From positions 1 to 39,164 of the forward strand of contig NZ_JAIVMF010000023.1 in the NCBI RefSeq assembly GCF_020176715.1: a stretch of DNA of 39,164 bases. Reading direction: 5' to 3'. The translations under genes and the position numbers were made by a program. This DNA comes from Stappia stellulata. GTDB lineage: Bacteria > Pseudomonadota > Alphaproteobacteria > Rhizobiales > Stappiaceae. This document shows positions 1 to 8,180 of this stretch, in pieces. Under the pieces are notes generated by a model, which worked only from the letters and a program-made list of their open reading frames with translations, did not search any database and was not told the DNA's origin. Position 1 is the first letter of the stretch, and the number at the start of each line of letters is the position of its first letter.

Positions 1-311
1 ACGGCAGGCAGCTCACTCTGGCTGCGGGCCAGAACCGCCGCAATCTTGCGTGCCCCCCATGCCGGGTGCTCCTCGCGCACACGCACCACCGCCTCTTCCC
101 AAGCCGCGCTCACCCGCTGCGGGCTCGACTTCGGACGCCGGCTGCGATCATCAAGCCTCTCGCCCGCCGCAAACCGGCGAAGCCACTTGTATCCCGTCTG
201 TGCGCGGATCCCGAACCGCCGGCACAACTCTCGCCGGTTCACACCTTCAAGCCGCGCAAGGCGCACAAACTCTTCTCGCTGTTCCATGATCGACACCTGT
301 GACCAGGGCAT
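1..311 (-). CDS. IS481-family transposase, N-terminal part
   Basis: Only the first ~103 residues are in the window. They begin MPWSQVSIMEQREEFV and contain a helix-turn-helix region (ELCRRFGI, then GYKWLRRF at about residues 26-45), followed by DDRSRRP and a second HTH-like stretch (EEHPAWGARKIAAVLAR). This is the N-terminal DNA-binding layout of IS481 transposases; the DDE catalytic domain would lie beyond the left edge. The start at 311 is favoured over an in-frame ATG at 335 because GAGGAGG lies just before it and because family members commonly begin MPW. No frameshift is seen in the visible part, so the gene may be intact. Confidence 0.8.
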   Translation of the reverse strand, partial: MPWSQVSIMEQREEFVRLARLEGVNRRELCRRFGIRAQTGYKWLRRFAAGERLDDRSRRPKSSPQRVSAAWEEAVVRVREEHPAWGARKIAAVLARSQSELPA

Positions 312-365
312 GGCCGCCTCCTCAACGGGACTCATGCCAAACGTGTCAACCATCTCCATGAACAC

Positions 366-382
366 ATGTCACCTATGTCACC
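366..382. repeat. Subterminal direct repeat in the IS481 end
   Basis: ATGTCACC occurs twice (366-373 and 375-382) with a 9-base period, immediately inside the presumed IS terminus. Repeats this close to an IS end are often transposase binding sites; that role is inference. Confidence 0.6.
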
Positions 383-459
383 GGTCTGAACACTTGATCG
401 GGGATCCATTCGTTTCCAGAGTGAATTCGGGGTCTCGCAGACCTCGAGCTTGCGTCGCC

Positions 460-2955
460 TCACGTCCCCCGCGGCTTCGCCCGTGCGGTGGCTTGCGCGG
501 AGAGGGGATCGTCTGGCCAGGGGTGTTTTGGATAGCGGCCCTTCATCTCCGATTTCACCGCCGCCCAGGAGCCGCGCCAGAAGCCGGGAAGATCCTTCGT
601 GATCTGGATCGGCCGGTGAGCCGGCGACAGCAGTTCCAGGATCAGCGGCACCCGCCCGTCGGCAATCGCTGGGTGCGTGTCGAGGCCGAAGAGCTCTTGC
701 ACGCGGATGGGAAGTGTCGGTCCTTCCTCACGCGAATAGTCGATGGCGACGCGAGATCCGGACGGGGCGTCGAACTGCGCCGGCGTCAGGCGCTCCAGCT
801 CCGCCATGCGGTGCTGCGGCACAAGGCCCGCAAGCGCAGTGCCCAGAAGCCGAGCGTCGATCTCGGATGCCTTGGTGATCCCGGCGAGATAGGGCGCGAG
901 CCAGTCGTCCATCGTCTCCGTCAGCGCGTCGTCTGAAAGATCTTGCCAGTCGTTTGCTCCCGTTTCGCCAAGCATCCGGCGCAACATCGCGACCCGGCCG
1001 CGCAAGGCCTTTTGAGCCTTCGACCAGTTGAGCGCGCCGGCACCGCGCGTCTTCAGATGCTCGGCAAGCGCCGTCGCGACGGCCTCCGGGTCCGGCGCCG
1101 GCTCGACGTCCTCGGCAAGCACCAGACGCTCGAAACGGCGGATGCGCCGCGCCCGCACGGCACCCGACGCATCGCAGGCAACGCGAGTTTCGCTGACGAT
1201 CTGCTCCGCAAAGAGCACCTCGATCTCCTCGCGGGAGATCGGCGCGGCCAGCAGGATCCGCCCGCGCGCCGCCGTGCCCTGCACCTCGGCAAGCACGAGG
1301 AAGGGTTCGCGGGCGAGCGCGTCGGTTTCCTCCAGCCGGGCCGCGCGTCCATTGGCCATGCGAAAGCCGCCGCGCCCGTCCTGCGCCTGTGCCACCCGGT
1401 CGGGAAAGGCGAGCGCCAGCACCGGACCGCAGGCGTCAGGGTCGGTGTCTCCGACGGCAACGCCCGCCGCCTCGCGCCAGCGTGCGGCAAGCGCACGCGC
1501 GGATTTCGCGCGCGGATCCTTCGCCCGGCGGAAGGCGGAGAGCCGGCCGCGCAGGTCGCTGTCCCGGCCGCCAAGCCCCTGTTCCGACAACAGCGCGGCG
1601 ATCTCCGATGCAAGCCCGCCATGGCCCTCGCGTCCCGCCGCGACCAGCATATGCGCCAGACGTGGCGGCAAGGCGAGCTGCATCATCCGCTTGCCCTCCT
1701 CCGTCAGGAGCCCGCCGGCATCCAGCGCGCCGAGAGAGGTCAGCAGCATGATCGCCTGGGACCAGGCACCGGAAGGCGGCGGATCGAGAAACCGCAAGGC
1801 GGCTGGATCCGCCACGCCCCAGGCGGCGAGGTCGAGGGCAAGGCGCGACAGGTCCGCCTCCAGGATCGCGGGCCGATCGTCGGCGGCAAGGGCGGCGGTC
1901 TGCGGTTCGTCCCAAAGCCGGTAGCACAGACCCGGCTCCATGCGCCCGGCGCGGCCCCGGCGCTGGTCGGCGGCGGCACGCGAGACGCGAACGGTTTCCA
2001 GCCGCGTCAGCCCGGTCGCCGGCTCGTAGACGGGAACCCGCGACAACCCGCTGTCGATCACGACCCGCACGCCCTCGATGGTGAGCGAGGTCTGGGCGAT
2101 GGCGGTCGCGAGCACCACCTTGCGCCGGCCGTCGGGCGCGGGGCGGATCGCGGCGGTCTGCTCCGCGCCGGTCAGCGCGCCGAAAAGCGGGGCGAGATCG
2201 GTGTCGGGCGGCAGATGCCCGGCAAGAAGATCGGCCGCGCGGCGGATCTCGCCCTGTCCCGGCAGGAAAACCAGGATCGACCCGCGCTCCTCGGCAAGAG
2301 CCTTGCGGACGGCCATGGCCGCCTGATCGGCGGGCCCCTTGCGCGGGTCGCGCCCGAGATAGACCGTCTCGACGGGAAAGCTTCGCCCGGCGCAGGCAAT
2401 CACCGGCGCGCCGTCGAGATGCGCGGCGATCCGCTCCGCGTCGATGGTCGCCGACATGATCAGGAGCCGCAGGTCCTCGCGCAGCGCGGCTTGCGCATCG
2501 AGCGCCAGCGCCAGGCCGAGATCGCCATCGAGCGAGCGTTCGTGAAACTCGTCGAAAAGCACGGCGGCGACGCCGGAAAGCTCGGGATCGTCGAGGATCA
2601 TGCGGGTGAAGACGCCCTCGGTGACGACCTCGATGCGGGTCTTCGCCGAAACCCGGGTTTCCAGCCGCACACGCAGGCCGACGGTTTCGCCGACGCTTTC
2701 GCCAATCAGCCAGGCCATGCGCTGGGCCGCCGCGCGCGCCGCGAGCCGGCGCGGTTCGAGCAGGATGATGCGCCCCTGCGGGTCTGTCTCCCCGCGCCAG
2801 GGCGCGTCGAGGAGGGCAAGCGGCACGACCGTCGTCTTGCCGGCGCCGGGTTCCGCGACGAGCACGGCACGGGTGTTCGTCTCAAGCGCTGCGGTGAGAT
2901 CGCCGAGAACCGCGTCGATCGGCAGCGCGGGTCTGGAAATCTCGCTCAAGCTCAT
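460..2955 (-). CDS. hrpB: ATP-dependent RNA helicase HrpB
   Basis: 831-residue DEAH/RHA-type superfamily 2 helicase, cytoplasmic, expected to hydrolyse ATP on RNA; its cellular role is poorly defined outside a few bacteria. Visible motifs in order: Walker A EPGAGKTT (35-42), the HrpB-specific DEFH box (135-138), SAT (168-170), and motif VI QRRGRAGR (331-338). An HA2/ratchet region and the C-terminal HrpB domain follow. Length matches the family. The start at 2955 is chosen because its ATG overlaps the glk stop as ATGA, the same arrangement as at the glk-mgsA junction; an ATG ten codons upstream (2985) lies inside glk and adds nothing conserved. Last gene of the mgsA-glk-hrpB operon, with the IS481 end about 70 bases downstream. 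Confidence 0.95.
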   Translation of the reverse strand: MSLSEISRPALPIDAVLGDLTAALETNTRAVLVAEPGAGKTTVVPLALLDAPWRGETDPQGRIILLEPRRLAARAAAQRMAWLIGESVGETVGLRVRLETRVSAKTRIEVVTEGVFTRMILDDPELSGVAAVLFDEFHERSLDGDLGLALALDAQAALREDLRLLIMSATIDAERIAAHLDGAPVIACAGRSFPVETVYLGRDPRKGPADQAAMAVRKALAEERGSILVFLPGQGEIRRAADLLAGHLPPDTDLAPLFGALTGAEQTAAIRPAPDGRRKVVLATAIAQTSLTIEGVRVVIDSGLSRVPVYEPATGLTRLETVRVSRAAADQRRGRAGRMEPGLCYRLWDEPQTAALAADDRPAILEADLSRLALDLAAWGVADPAALRFLDPPPSGAWSQAIMLLTSLGALDAGGLLTEEGKRMMQLALPPRLAHMLVAAGREGHGGLASEIAALLSEQGLGGRDSDLRGRLSAFRRAKDPRAKSARALAARWREAAGVAVGDTDPDACGPVLALAFPDRVAQAQDGRGGFRMANGRAARLEETDALAREPFLVLAEVQGTAARGRILLAAPISREEIEVLFAEQIVSETRVACDASGAVRARRIRRFERLVLAEDVEPAPDPEAVATALAEHLKTRGAGALNWSKAQKALRGRVAMLRRMLGETGANDWQDLSDDALTETMDDWLAPYLAGITKASEIDARLLGTALAGLVPQHRMAELERLTPAQFDAPSGSRVAIDYSREEGPTLPIRVQELFGLDTHPAIADGRVPLILELLSPAHRPIQITKDLPGFWRGSWAAVKSEMKGRYPKHPWPDDPLSAQATARAKPRGT

Positions 2956-3995
2956 TTGGGACGGTCGGCTGCGGCGCGTGTCCACATCCGGCCGTCCAGG
3001 TCGACCGCGAACCTGTCGGGCGTGCGGGCGAAATCGGCGAGCCCTTCGAGGGCCGGCGCGTCGTGGCGGACGAGAAACGTCGGGATGGTTGCCATCAGGG
3101 CGTCATGCGGGACCTTGGCCTCGAAGGCGGCGCGATATCCGCCATCGACCAGATGGCGCTCGATGCGGGGTGGAATGCCGCCGCCAAGGAACACGCCGCC
3201 ACGAGCCAGGAAGGTGAGCGCGAAATCGCCGGCGACGCGTCCGAGCGCATGGGCAAAGAGCGCCAGCGTGCGGTTGGCGATCTCGTCGCCGGCATCGGCG
3301 GCGCTGGTGACGTCGCCGGGCGCTGAAAAGTCGCGGGTCGCGCCTTCGGCGGCACACACCGCCCGCGCCAGCCGCAGCAGTCCGGAGCCGCTGATGATCT
3401 GTTCGGCTCCGATGCGCCCGCCGACGCGCTCGATATGCGGCCAGACGCGATAGTCCTCCGCACTCACCGGGCCGAGTTCCACGTGGCCGCCTTCGCCGGG
3501 AACCGGCACCCAGCGGCCGGCGGCATGGATCATCGCCGCGGCGCCGAGGCCCGTGCCGGGGCCAAGCACCACCTGCGGGGCTTGTGCGATCCGCGTTCCC
3601 GGTCCGATCTGCTGCAGATGGTCGCCGTCGAGCCCGGGGAGCGCCAGCGCCTGGGCCTCGAAATCGTTGAGAACCAGGACCCGGTCGAGGTCGAGCTCCG
3701 CCATCAGCTTGCGCGGCTCGATCACCCAGTCGGCGTTGGTGAGCGGGATGCGCTCCCCTGTCACCGGTCCGGCGACGGCGAGCACCGCCGAGCGCGGGCG
3801 CGTCGCGCCCTCCAGCGGCAGCGCGGCCCGCGCCGCCTCGAAAAAGCCGGCGTGATCCGCTGTCGGCACGCGCGCGGCCGCGCCGGTCGGCGCGTCGGCG
3901 GCGGCGACAAGCGCAAAACGGGCGTTGGTGCCGCCGATGTCGGCGACCAGGACGGGAAACGGGAAGGCCGCGTGCGGAATCGGGCTTGCGGTCAT
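2952..3995 (-). CDS. glk: Glucokinase
   Basis: 347-residue glucokinase of the Glk (non-ROK) family, converting glucose plus ATP to glucose-6-phosphate in the cytoplasm. The phosphate-binding loop [12 protein letters not shown] is at 18-29, LNDFEAQA with the catalytic Asp at 109-116, and the GPGTGLGAA adenosine-binding motif at 145-153 is followed by EGGH at 168-171. Slightly longer than E. coli Glk because of a 15-residue N-terminal lead. The ATG overlaps the mgsA stop as ATGA, indicating translational coupling. Pairing with methylglyoxal synthase places entry of glucose and the methylglyoxal bypass of triose phosphates under one transcript. Confidence 0.95.
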   Translation of the reverse strand: MTASPIPHAAFPFPVLVADIGGTNARFALVAAADAPTGAAARVPTADHAGFFEAARAALPLEGATRPRSAVLAVAGPVTGERIPLTNADWVIEPRKLMAELDLDRVLVLNDFEAQALALPGLDGDHLQQIGPGTRIAQAPQVVLGPGTGLGAAAMIHAAGRWVPVPGEGGHVELGPVSAEDYRVWPHIERVGGRIGAEQIISGSGLLRLARAVCAAEGATRDFSAPGDVTSAADAGDEIANRTLALFAHALGRVAGDFALTFLARGGVFLGGGIPPRIERHLVDGGYRAAFEAKVPHDALMATIPTFLVRHDAPALEGLADFARTPDRFAVDLDGRMWTRAAADRPK

Positions 3996-4459
3996 GACTT
4001 TCCGCGCGGGATTTCCGGTGTCTTCGATGTGGTCGACAGTCCGGCAAGCCGCGCCGAGCGCAGAAGGATTTCCGCCGTCGCCGGATTGAGCGCCATGGGA
4101 ATATTGTAGACCACCGCAAGCCGCATCAGCGCCTTGACGTCGACGTCATGCGGCATTGGCGACAGCGGATCGACGAAGAAGATCAGTCCGTTGAGCCGGC
4201 CTTCCGCGATCATCGCGCCGATCTGCTGGTCGCCGCCGAGCGGGCCGCTTTTCAGCCGCAGGATCTCCAGAGCCGGACAGGCATCGGCGATGCGCCCGCC
4301 GGTGGTGCCTGTGGCAACCAGCGTGTAGGCGGCGAGCTTGTCGAGATGCGCGCTCGCGAAGGCGACCATGTCGTCCTTCTTGGCATCATGCGCGATCAGC
4401 GCGAGCGCGGGACGCGGCAGGTCTGAACGGGGCAGGATGTCGGGAAGCGATCCGGTCAC
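3992..4459 (-). CDS. mgsA: Methylglyoxal synthase
   Basis: 155 residues, the usual size. The enzyme converts dihydroxyacetone phosphate to methylglyoxal and phosphate, relieving sugar-phosphate build-up when phosphate is short. Family motifs are all visible: HDAKK (24-28), GTTG (51-54), GPLGGDQQ (72-79, with Asp77 in the place of the catalytic Asp71 of E. coli), [12 protein letters not shown] (94-105), DVKALMRL and [12 protein letters not shown]. First gene of the operon; glk starts within its stop codon. The 135 bases between it and the upstream minus-strand gene at 4595 would hold its promoter if it is not read through from there. Confidence 0.96.
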   Translation of the reverse strand: MTGSLPDILPRSDLPRPALALIAHDAKKDDMVAFASAHLDKLAAYTLVATGTTGGRIADACPALEILRLKSGPLGGDQQIGAMIAEGRLNGLIFFVDPLSPMPHDVDVKALMRLAVVYNIPMALNPATAEILLRSARLAGLSTTSKTPEIPRGKS

Positions 4460-4594
4460 GGCTGGGTCCTGTGTTCACGCGGAGGGCGCGGCAAACGCCG
4501 ACGTTCCGTTTACCCGTTTCCGCCGTCCGTTGGAACCCGTCTGGCCGTGCGGAGACGCTCCGAAAGGGGATCGCCCCCGCTGGCCGGGGCGCCG

Positions 4595-5443
4595 TCAATC
4601 GTACAGCCCGCAGTTGACCGGCTTGCGTGCGCTGGCCTGCATCACCAGCGGTTTTTCGGGCACCAGCCCGGCGATCTCGAGCACGAGCTTCATGCGGATG
4701 GCATCGGCGAATTGTGCCTTGGAGTGCACCGGCACGAAGAAATGCCCCGGCCCGCCGATCACGCAGTCCTCATAGTAGCGATCGATGTTCAGCATCGCCT
4801 GCCACGCCGTCTCGTTGCTTTTCAGCATCAGGGGCAGGCCGTTGATGGTGATGCCGGCGGCGACTGCGCGGTCGCGGTAGAGCGTGACGGCGCCGCCCTG
4901 GTTGTTGGGGCCGTCGCCGGAAATGTCGATGACCTTGCGCAGCCCCTGAAAGCGGTTGCCCTCGACCATCGCCACGGCGTGTTCCAGCGCGGAGGCGATT
5001 GAGGTGCGCCGGCGCTGGTTCAGCGGCGCCTCGGCGACCTTGGCGGCAAAGGCGGCAGCGGTGGCGGCATCGCTGATCACCGACCAGTCGGCGACGATGA
5101 ACTGCTCGCCGGCGCCGCCCCATTCCATGTAGGAAACGGCGATGCGCCCGGTCGGGCCGTAGCGGATGGCGTCGAGCACCTCGCGCGAGGTGAGGGCCGC
5201 GACATAGCCGGCGCGCTGGATTTCCTGTTCCTCGGTGTCCATCGACTGCGAGATGTCGACGGCGAGCACCAGCTCGACATCGACCTCGGCGCCCGGATCG
5301 TAGCCATATCCAAGGGTCTGTGCATCGGCGTTGCGCAATGTGACGGCAAGGCCGAGTGAGGCTGCCAACAGCGCGACCAGCGCGCCGCGGAGGAGGACAA
5401 GGGCGGCGTCCCTTGCCGGAGAGGGGTGAACTGAAACGCGCAT
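4595..5443 (-). CDS. Secreted DUF1194 / von Willebrand factor A-like protein
   Basis: 282 residues. A hydrophobic N-terminal segment (about 14-36) followed by NADAQ looks like a Sec signal peptide, so the protein is probably periplasmic or secreted. The rest matches the DUF1194 family, a von Willebrand A-type fold: VDLVLAVDIS-like strand with a MIDAS-type DISQS motif at 63-67 (written here as ELVLAVDISQSMD), then ISGDGPNN, which resembles the second metal-binding loop. Function of the family is unknown; metal-dependent protein binding is a reasonable inference. The start at 5443 has AAGGAG eight bases upstream and is preferred to an in-frame ATG at 5473. It lies alone between mgsA and a long leader region. 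Confidence 0.85.
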   Translation of the reverse strand: MRVSVHPSPARDAALVLLRGALVALLAASLGLAVTLRNADAQTLGYGYDPGAEVDVELVLAVDISQSMDTEEQEIQRAGYVAALTSREVLDAIRYGPTGRIAVSYMEWGGAGEQFIVADWSVISDAATAAAFAAKVAEAPLNQRRRTSIASALEHAVAMVEGNRFQGLRKVIDISGDGPNNQGGAVTLYRDRAVAAGITINGLPLMLKSNETAWQAMLNIDRYYEDCVIGGPGHFFVPVHSKAQFADAIRMKLVLEIAGLVPEKPLVMQASARKPVNCGLYD

Positions 5444-6085
5444 GGTCGAATTCTCCTTCAACCGATGTGACAAGCTCCCGCCTGTTCTGACGCCGTCTCC
5501 CTAAAAGCCCCTCCCGGGCTGTCTTCTCCTGCCGTGGTCGCGCCGCTCCCGGCAAAGGCGCGGGAGCGATGGGGTGCGCGGTGGCGACAATCGGACACCT
5601 GAAGGTTTGCAACGCAAGTGTCGTGCCATTGGCTGGCCGGAACGCCCTCGACCCGCCCGTTCGTTTCCCGTGCGGATGACGGATGGCGGCGGAAACTGCC
5701 GCAACGTCAATGGAAAAGCCTGAGCGAGAGGGCACGGGCAAAACCGCCGTGCGAGAGTGGCGCGCGCGCAGCTTGGCGCGACCGGGCCGGGCGATCCGTG
5801 GCGTCCGCTCTTGCAAAAGGCGAAACGCTCGGCAGGAATTGCCGCCCGTCGGGTATTTCATGCCTGCCGACCGGGCGCGCGCCGCTTGCTCCGCGGTGCG
5901 CTTTGCCGCCCGCAATTGCACAGATAACGCGCTTGACCTTGCAGAAACCGTCATGCAGTCTGTTTGAAAGAAATCGCAAGTGCTGAATATTTTTTCGGCT
6001 AGCGGGCACTCCGGATCGGCGCCAGAAAACGAGCGTCCGGGACACAATGTCAGTTCGGGGCAGGCGGCGAGGGAGGGGTGTGGCC
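5444..6085. other. Divergent intergenic region, 642 bases
   Basis: No convincing gene is present. The side next to the DUF1194 gene carries two inverted repeats: AGCCC/GGGCT (5506-5520, followed by TTTTA on the minus strand) and an 8-base stem CGCTCCCG/CGGGAGCG (5544-5568). Both would fall in the DUF1194 leader if transcription starts upstream of them. The side next to the regulator gene has the only AT-rich stretch (about 5960-5998), a likely promoter. The middle (5590-5930) shows nothing I can identify. Confidence 0.6.
5964..5993 (+). promoter_or_regulatory. Candidate promoter of the nucleoside operon
   Basis: TTGAAA (5964-5969) is followed after 17-18 bases by ATATTT/TATTTT (5987-5993) in the only AT-rich patch upstream of the regulator gene, about 90 bases before its start. 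Reasonable sigma-70-type spacing, but the -10 is weak and no operator for the SorC-type regulator could be recognised. Confidence 0.35.
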
Positions 6086-7072
6086 ATGCAACAGGGCGAC
6101 TGGACCACGGATATGGCCATTCGCGCGGCATGGATGTCGTTTGTCGGTGGCGCCACCCAGGGCGAGATCGCGACCCGCCTCGGTATTTCCAACGCCAAGG
6201 TTCACAGACTGATCGCCCATGCGCAGCGCACGGGGCTGGTGCGGTTCCAGATCGCCGGCCGGCCGGCGGACTGTCTGGAGATCGAGGCGGCGCTGATCAC
6301 CGAATGGGGACTGTCGTCCTGCCTGATCGCGCCGGACATCGGCGCCGGCGGCGATCATTCCGAAGACAGCGACATCCGCGCGATCGCCGCGCTGGCCGGC
6401 CCGCATCTTGCCAATCTCCTGTCCGGATCCGGCATCTCGCAGCTTGGCGTCGGCATGGGCCGCACGCTGAAGGCGACGGTGGAGCGGATGCCGCGCGTGC
6501 AGCGGCCCGATCTCAGGATCGTTTCGATCTCCGGATCGCTCACCCGCAAGCTGTCCGCAAACCCCTTCGACGTCGTGCAGCAACTGGCCGAACGCACCGG
6601 CGGAGAGGGCTTCTATCTGCCCGTTCCCTATCTGGCGGAAAGTGCCACCGAGCGGGACATGTTCCTCGGCCAGCGCAGCGTGCAGGCGCTGTTGGAGCGC
6701 GCGCGCGCCTCCGATCTTTTCGTCATCGGCATCGGCTCGGTGGAGGACGACGGCCATCTCATTCGCCGCGACCTGATTTCGCGCGACGAGCAGCGCGACC
6801 TGATCGCCTCGGGCGCGGTCTGCGACCTCATGGGGCGGTTTATCGGGCGCGACGGCACACTCGTCGGCGCGAAACTGGGAGAAAAGGCGGTTGGCCTGCC
6901 GTTCGAGGCGGTGCGCGGGTCGCGCGTCGTCGCGCTGTCGGGCGGCCTTGGCAAGCTTGAAGCGACGCGCGCGGCACTGCGCGCGGGGCTGATCACGGAC
7001 CTGATTGTCGACGAAAGCCTGGGGCGCGCCCTGGTGTCGGCAAAGGGCGCACAACAGGCCCGCTCGGCATGA
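6086..7072 (+). CDS. SorC/DeoR-type (Bacillus DeoR-like) transcriptional regulator
   Basis: 328 residues. An N-terminal helix-turn-helix (GATQGEIATRLGISNAKVHR, about 22-41) is joined to a SorC-type sugar-phosphate-binding domain (about 60-318; note GVGMGRTL and DLFVIGIGSV). Members of this family sense phosphorylated sugars; Bacillus DeoR responds to deoxyribose-5-phosphate. Its position at the head of a nucleoside operon makes deoxyribose-5-phosphate or ribose-5-phosphate the likely effector (inference). Start chosen at 6086 because GGGAGGGG lies seven bases upstream; the in-frame ATG at 6047 gives a basic, non-conserved extension. Only 37 bases separate it from the first binding-protein gene, so it is probably cotranscribed. 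Confidence 0.88.
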   Translation: MQQGDWTTDMAIRAAWMSFVGGATQGEIATRLGISNAKVHRLIAHAQRTGLVRFQIAGRPADCLEIEAALITEWGLSSCLIAPDIGAGGDHSEDSDIRAIAALAGPHLANLLSGSGISQLGVGMGRTLKATVERMPRVQRPDLRIVSISGSLTRKLSANPFDVVQQLAERTGGEGFYLPVPYLAESATERDMFLGQRSVQALLERARASDLFVIGIGSVEDDGHLIRRDLISRDEQRDLIASGAVCDLMGRFIGRDGTLVGAKLGEKAVGLPFEAVRGSRVVALSGGLGKLEATRAALRAGLITDLIVDESLGRALVSAKGAQQARSA

Positions 7073-7109
7073 CGCCGGCTGCGGGGAACAGGTGGAGGTT
7101 TTGCAGGTG

Positions 7110-8102
7110 ATGAAACGCTACATTCTCGGCGTCGCGGCGGCGGCGCTTCTGTCCGGCACGGCGATGGCGGAAGAGTTCGCGCCGGCCCTCGTCTATGACA
7201 TGGGCGGCAAGTTCGACAAGTCCTTCAACGAGGCCGCCTATACGGGCGCGGAGCGCTTCAAGACGGAAACCGGCATCGAGTATCGCGACTTCGAGATCCA
7301 GAACGACAGCCAGCGCGAGCAGGCGCTGCGCAATTTCGCCCGTCGCGGCGCCAATCCGGTGGTCGCCATCGGCTTTTCCCACGCAAATGCGCTGGAAAAG
7401 GTCGCCAAGGAGTTCCCGGACACGAAGTTCGCCATCGTCGACATGGTCGTCGAACTGCCGAACGTGCGCTCCATCCTGTTCAAGGAACAGGAAGGCTCCT
7501 ACATCGTCGGCAAGCTCGCCGCGATGGCGTCGGAAACCGGCAAGGTCGGCTTTGTCGGCGGCATGGACATTCCGCTGATCCAGAAGTTCGCCTGCGGCTA
7601 CAAGCAGGGCGTCATCGAGACCAATGCGGATGCGGAGGTCTTCCAGAACATGACCGGCACGACGGGTGCCGCCTGGAACGATCCGGTCAAGGGCGGCGAG
7701 CTGGCCCAGTCGCAGATGGATCGCGGCGCCGACGTGATCTACCACGCGGCCGGCGGCACCGGTCTCGGCGTGCTGCAGGCCGTGGCGGATGCCGGCAAGC
7801 TCGGCATCGGCGTCGACAGCAACCAGAACGCCCTGCATCCGGGCCAGGTGCTCACCTCCATGCTGAAGCGCGTCGACGTGGCGGTCGAGACGGCCTTCAA
7901 GGACGCGCGCGACGGCAACTGGACCTCCGGTTTCTACACGCTCGGGCTTGAGGAAGGCGGTGTCGACTGGGCGCTCGACGAGCACAACGAGGCGCTGATC
8001 ACCGACGAGATGAAGGAAGCGGTCGCCCAGGCGCGCGCCGACATCATCTCCGGCAAGATCGAGGTGCATGACTACATGGCCACCAAGAGCTGCCCGTTCT
8101 GA
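7110..8102 (+). CDS. BMP-family nucleoside ABC transporter substrate-binding protein (copy 1)
   Basis: 330 residues. A clear signal peptide (1-20, ending GTAMA) has no lipobox cysteine, so the mature protein is soluble periplasmic. The rest is a BMP/PnrA-type (basic membrane protein) binding domain: DMGGKFDKSFNEAA at 30-43, VAIGF, GFVGGMDIP, HAAGGTGLGVLQ, GVDSNQN. PnrA-like proteins bind purine and other nucleosides, and the downstream enzymes agree with a nucleoside ligand. Start at 7110 uses GGAGG eleven bases upstream. A tandem paralogue follows after 78 bases that include a strong hairpin. Confidence 0.93.
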   Translation: MKRYILGVAAAALLSGTAMAEEFAPALVYDMGGKFDKSFNEAAYTGAERFKTETGIEYRDFEIQNDSQREQALRNFARRGANPVVAIGFSHANALEKVAKEFPDTKFAIVDMVVELPNVRSILFKEQEGSYIVGKLAAMASETGKVGFVGGMDIPLIQKFACGYKQGVIETNADAEVFQNMTGTTGAAWNDPVKGGELAQSQMDRGADVIYHAAGGTGLGVLQAVADAGKLGIGVDSNQNALHPGQVLTSMLKRVDVAVETAFKDARDGNWTSGFYTLGLEEGGVDWALDEHNEALITDEMKEAVAQARADIISGKIEVHDYMATKSCPF

Positions 8103-8122
8103 TCGAAGAAACGTGACGAAAA

Positions 8123-8149
8123 CGGCCGTCCCGGTTTTCGGGGCGGCCG
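8123..8149 (+). promoter_or_regulatory. Intercistronic stem-loop between the two binding-protein genes
   Basis: An 11-base stem (8123-8133 paired with 8139-8149, one G-U pair) closes a five-base loop and is not followed by a T run. Such hairpins after the first binding-protein gene of ABC operons commonly stabilise the upstream mRNA so that binding protein is made in excess over the membrane parts. That role is inference. Confidence 0.6.
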
Positions 8150-8180
8150 CAACGCGCAGGCAAGCCGGGGCGGACCGACG

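Larger units (their letters stand above)
1..392 (-). mobile_element. IS481-family insertion sequence, partial (runs off left edge)
   Basis: The transposase start lies about 80 bases inside an end that, read on the minus strand, begins TGTTCAGACC and continues through two copies of GGTGACAT. Terminal TG...CA ends and an upstream-of-transposase end of this style are typical of IS481 elements. The right boundary near 392 is judged from where the repeat-like end stops. The other end and any target-site duplication lie outside the window, so the boundary is not proven. The element sits just downstream of the 3' end of hrpB, leaving that gene intact. Confidence 0.75.

Noticed and set aside
46-936. 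296-residue plus-strand open frame at the left edge
   Set aside because: It spans the antisense of the transposase, the spacer and the end of hrpB, and has no recognisable domain.
2956-2985. Ten-codon longer start for hrpB
   Set aside because: It lies inside glk; the ATG at 2955 overlaps the glk stop in the ATGA arrangement used elsewhere in the operon.
943-3453. 836-residue plus-strand open frame opposite hrpB and glk
   Set aside because: Arg/Gly/Ala-rich translation with no recognisable domain, lying antisense to two well-supported genes; long antisense frames are expected at this GC content.
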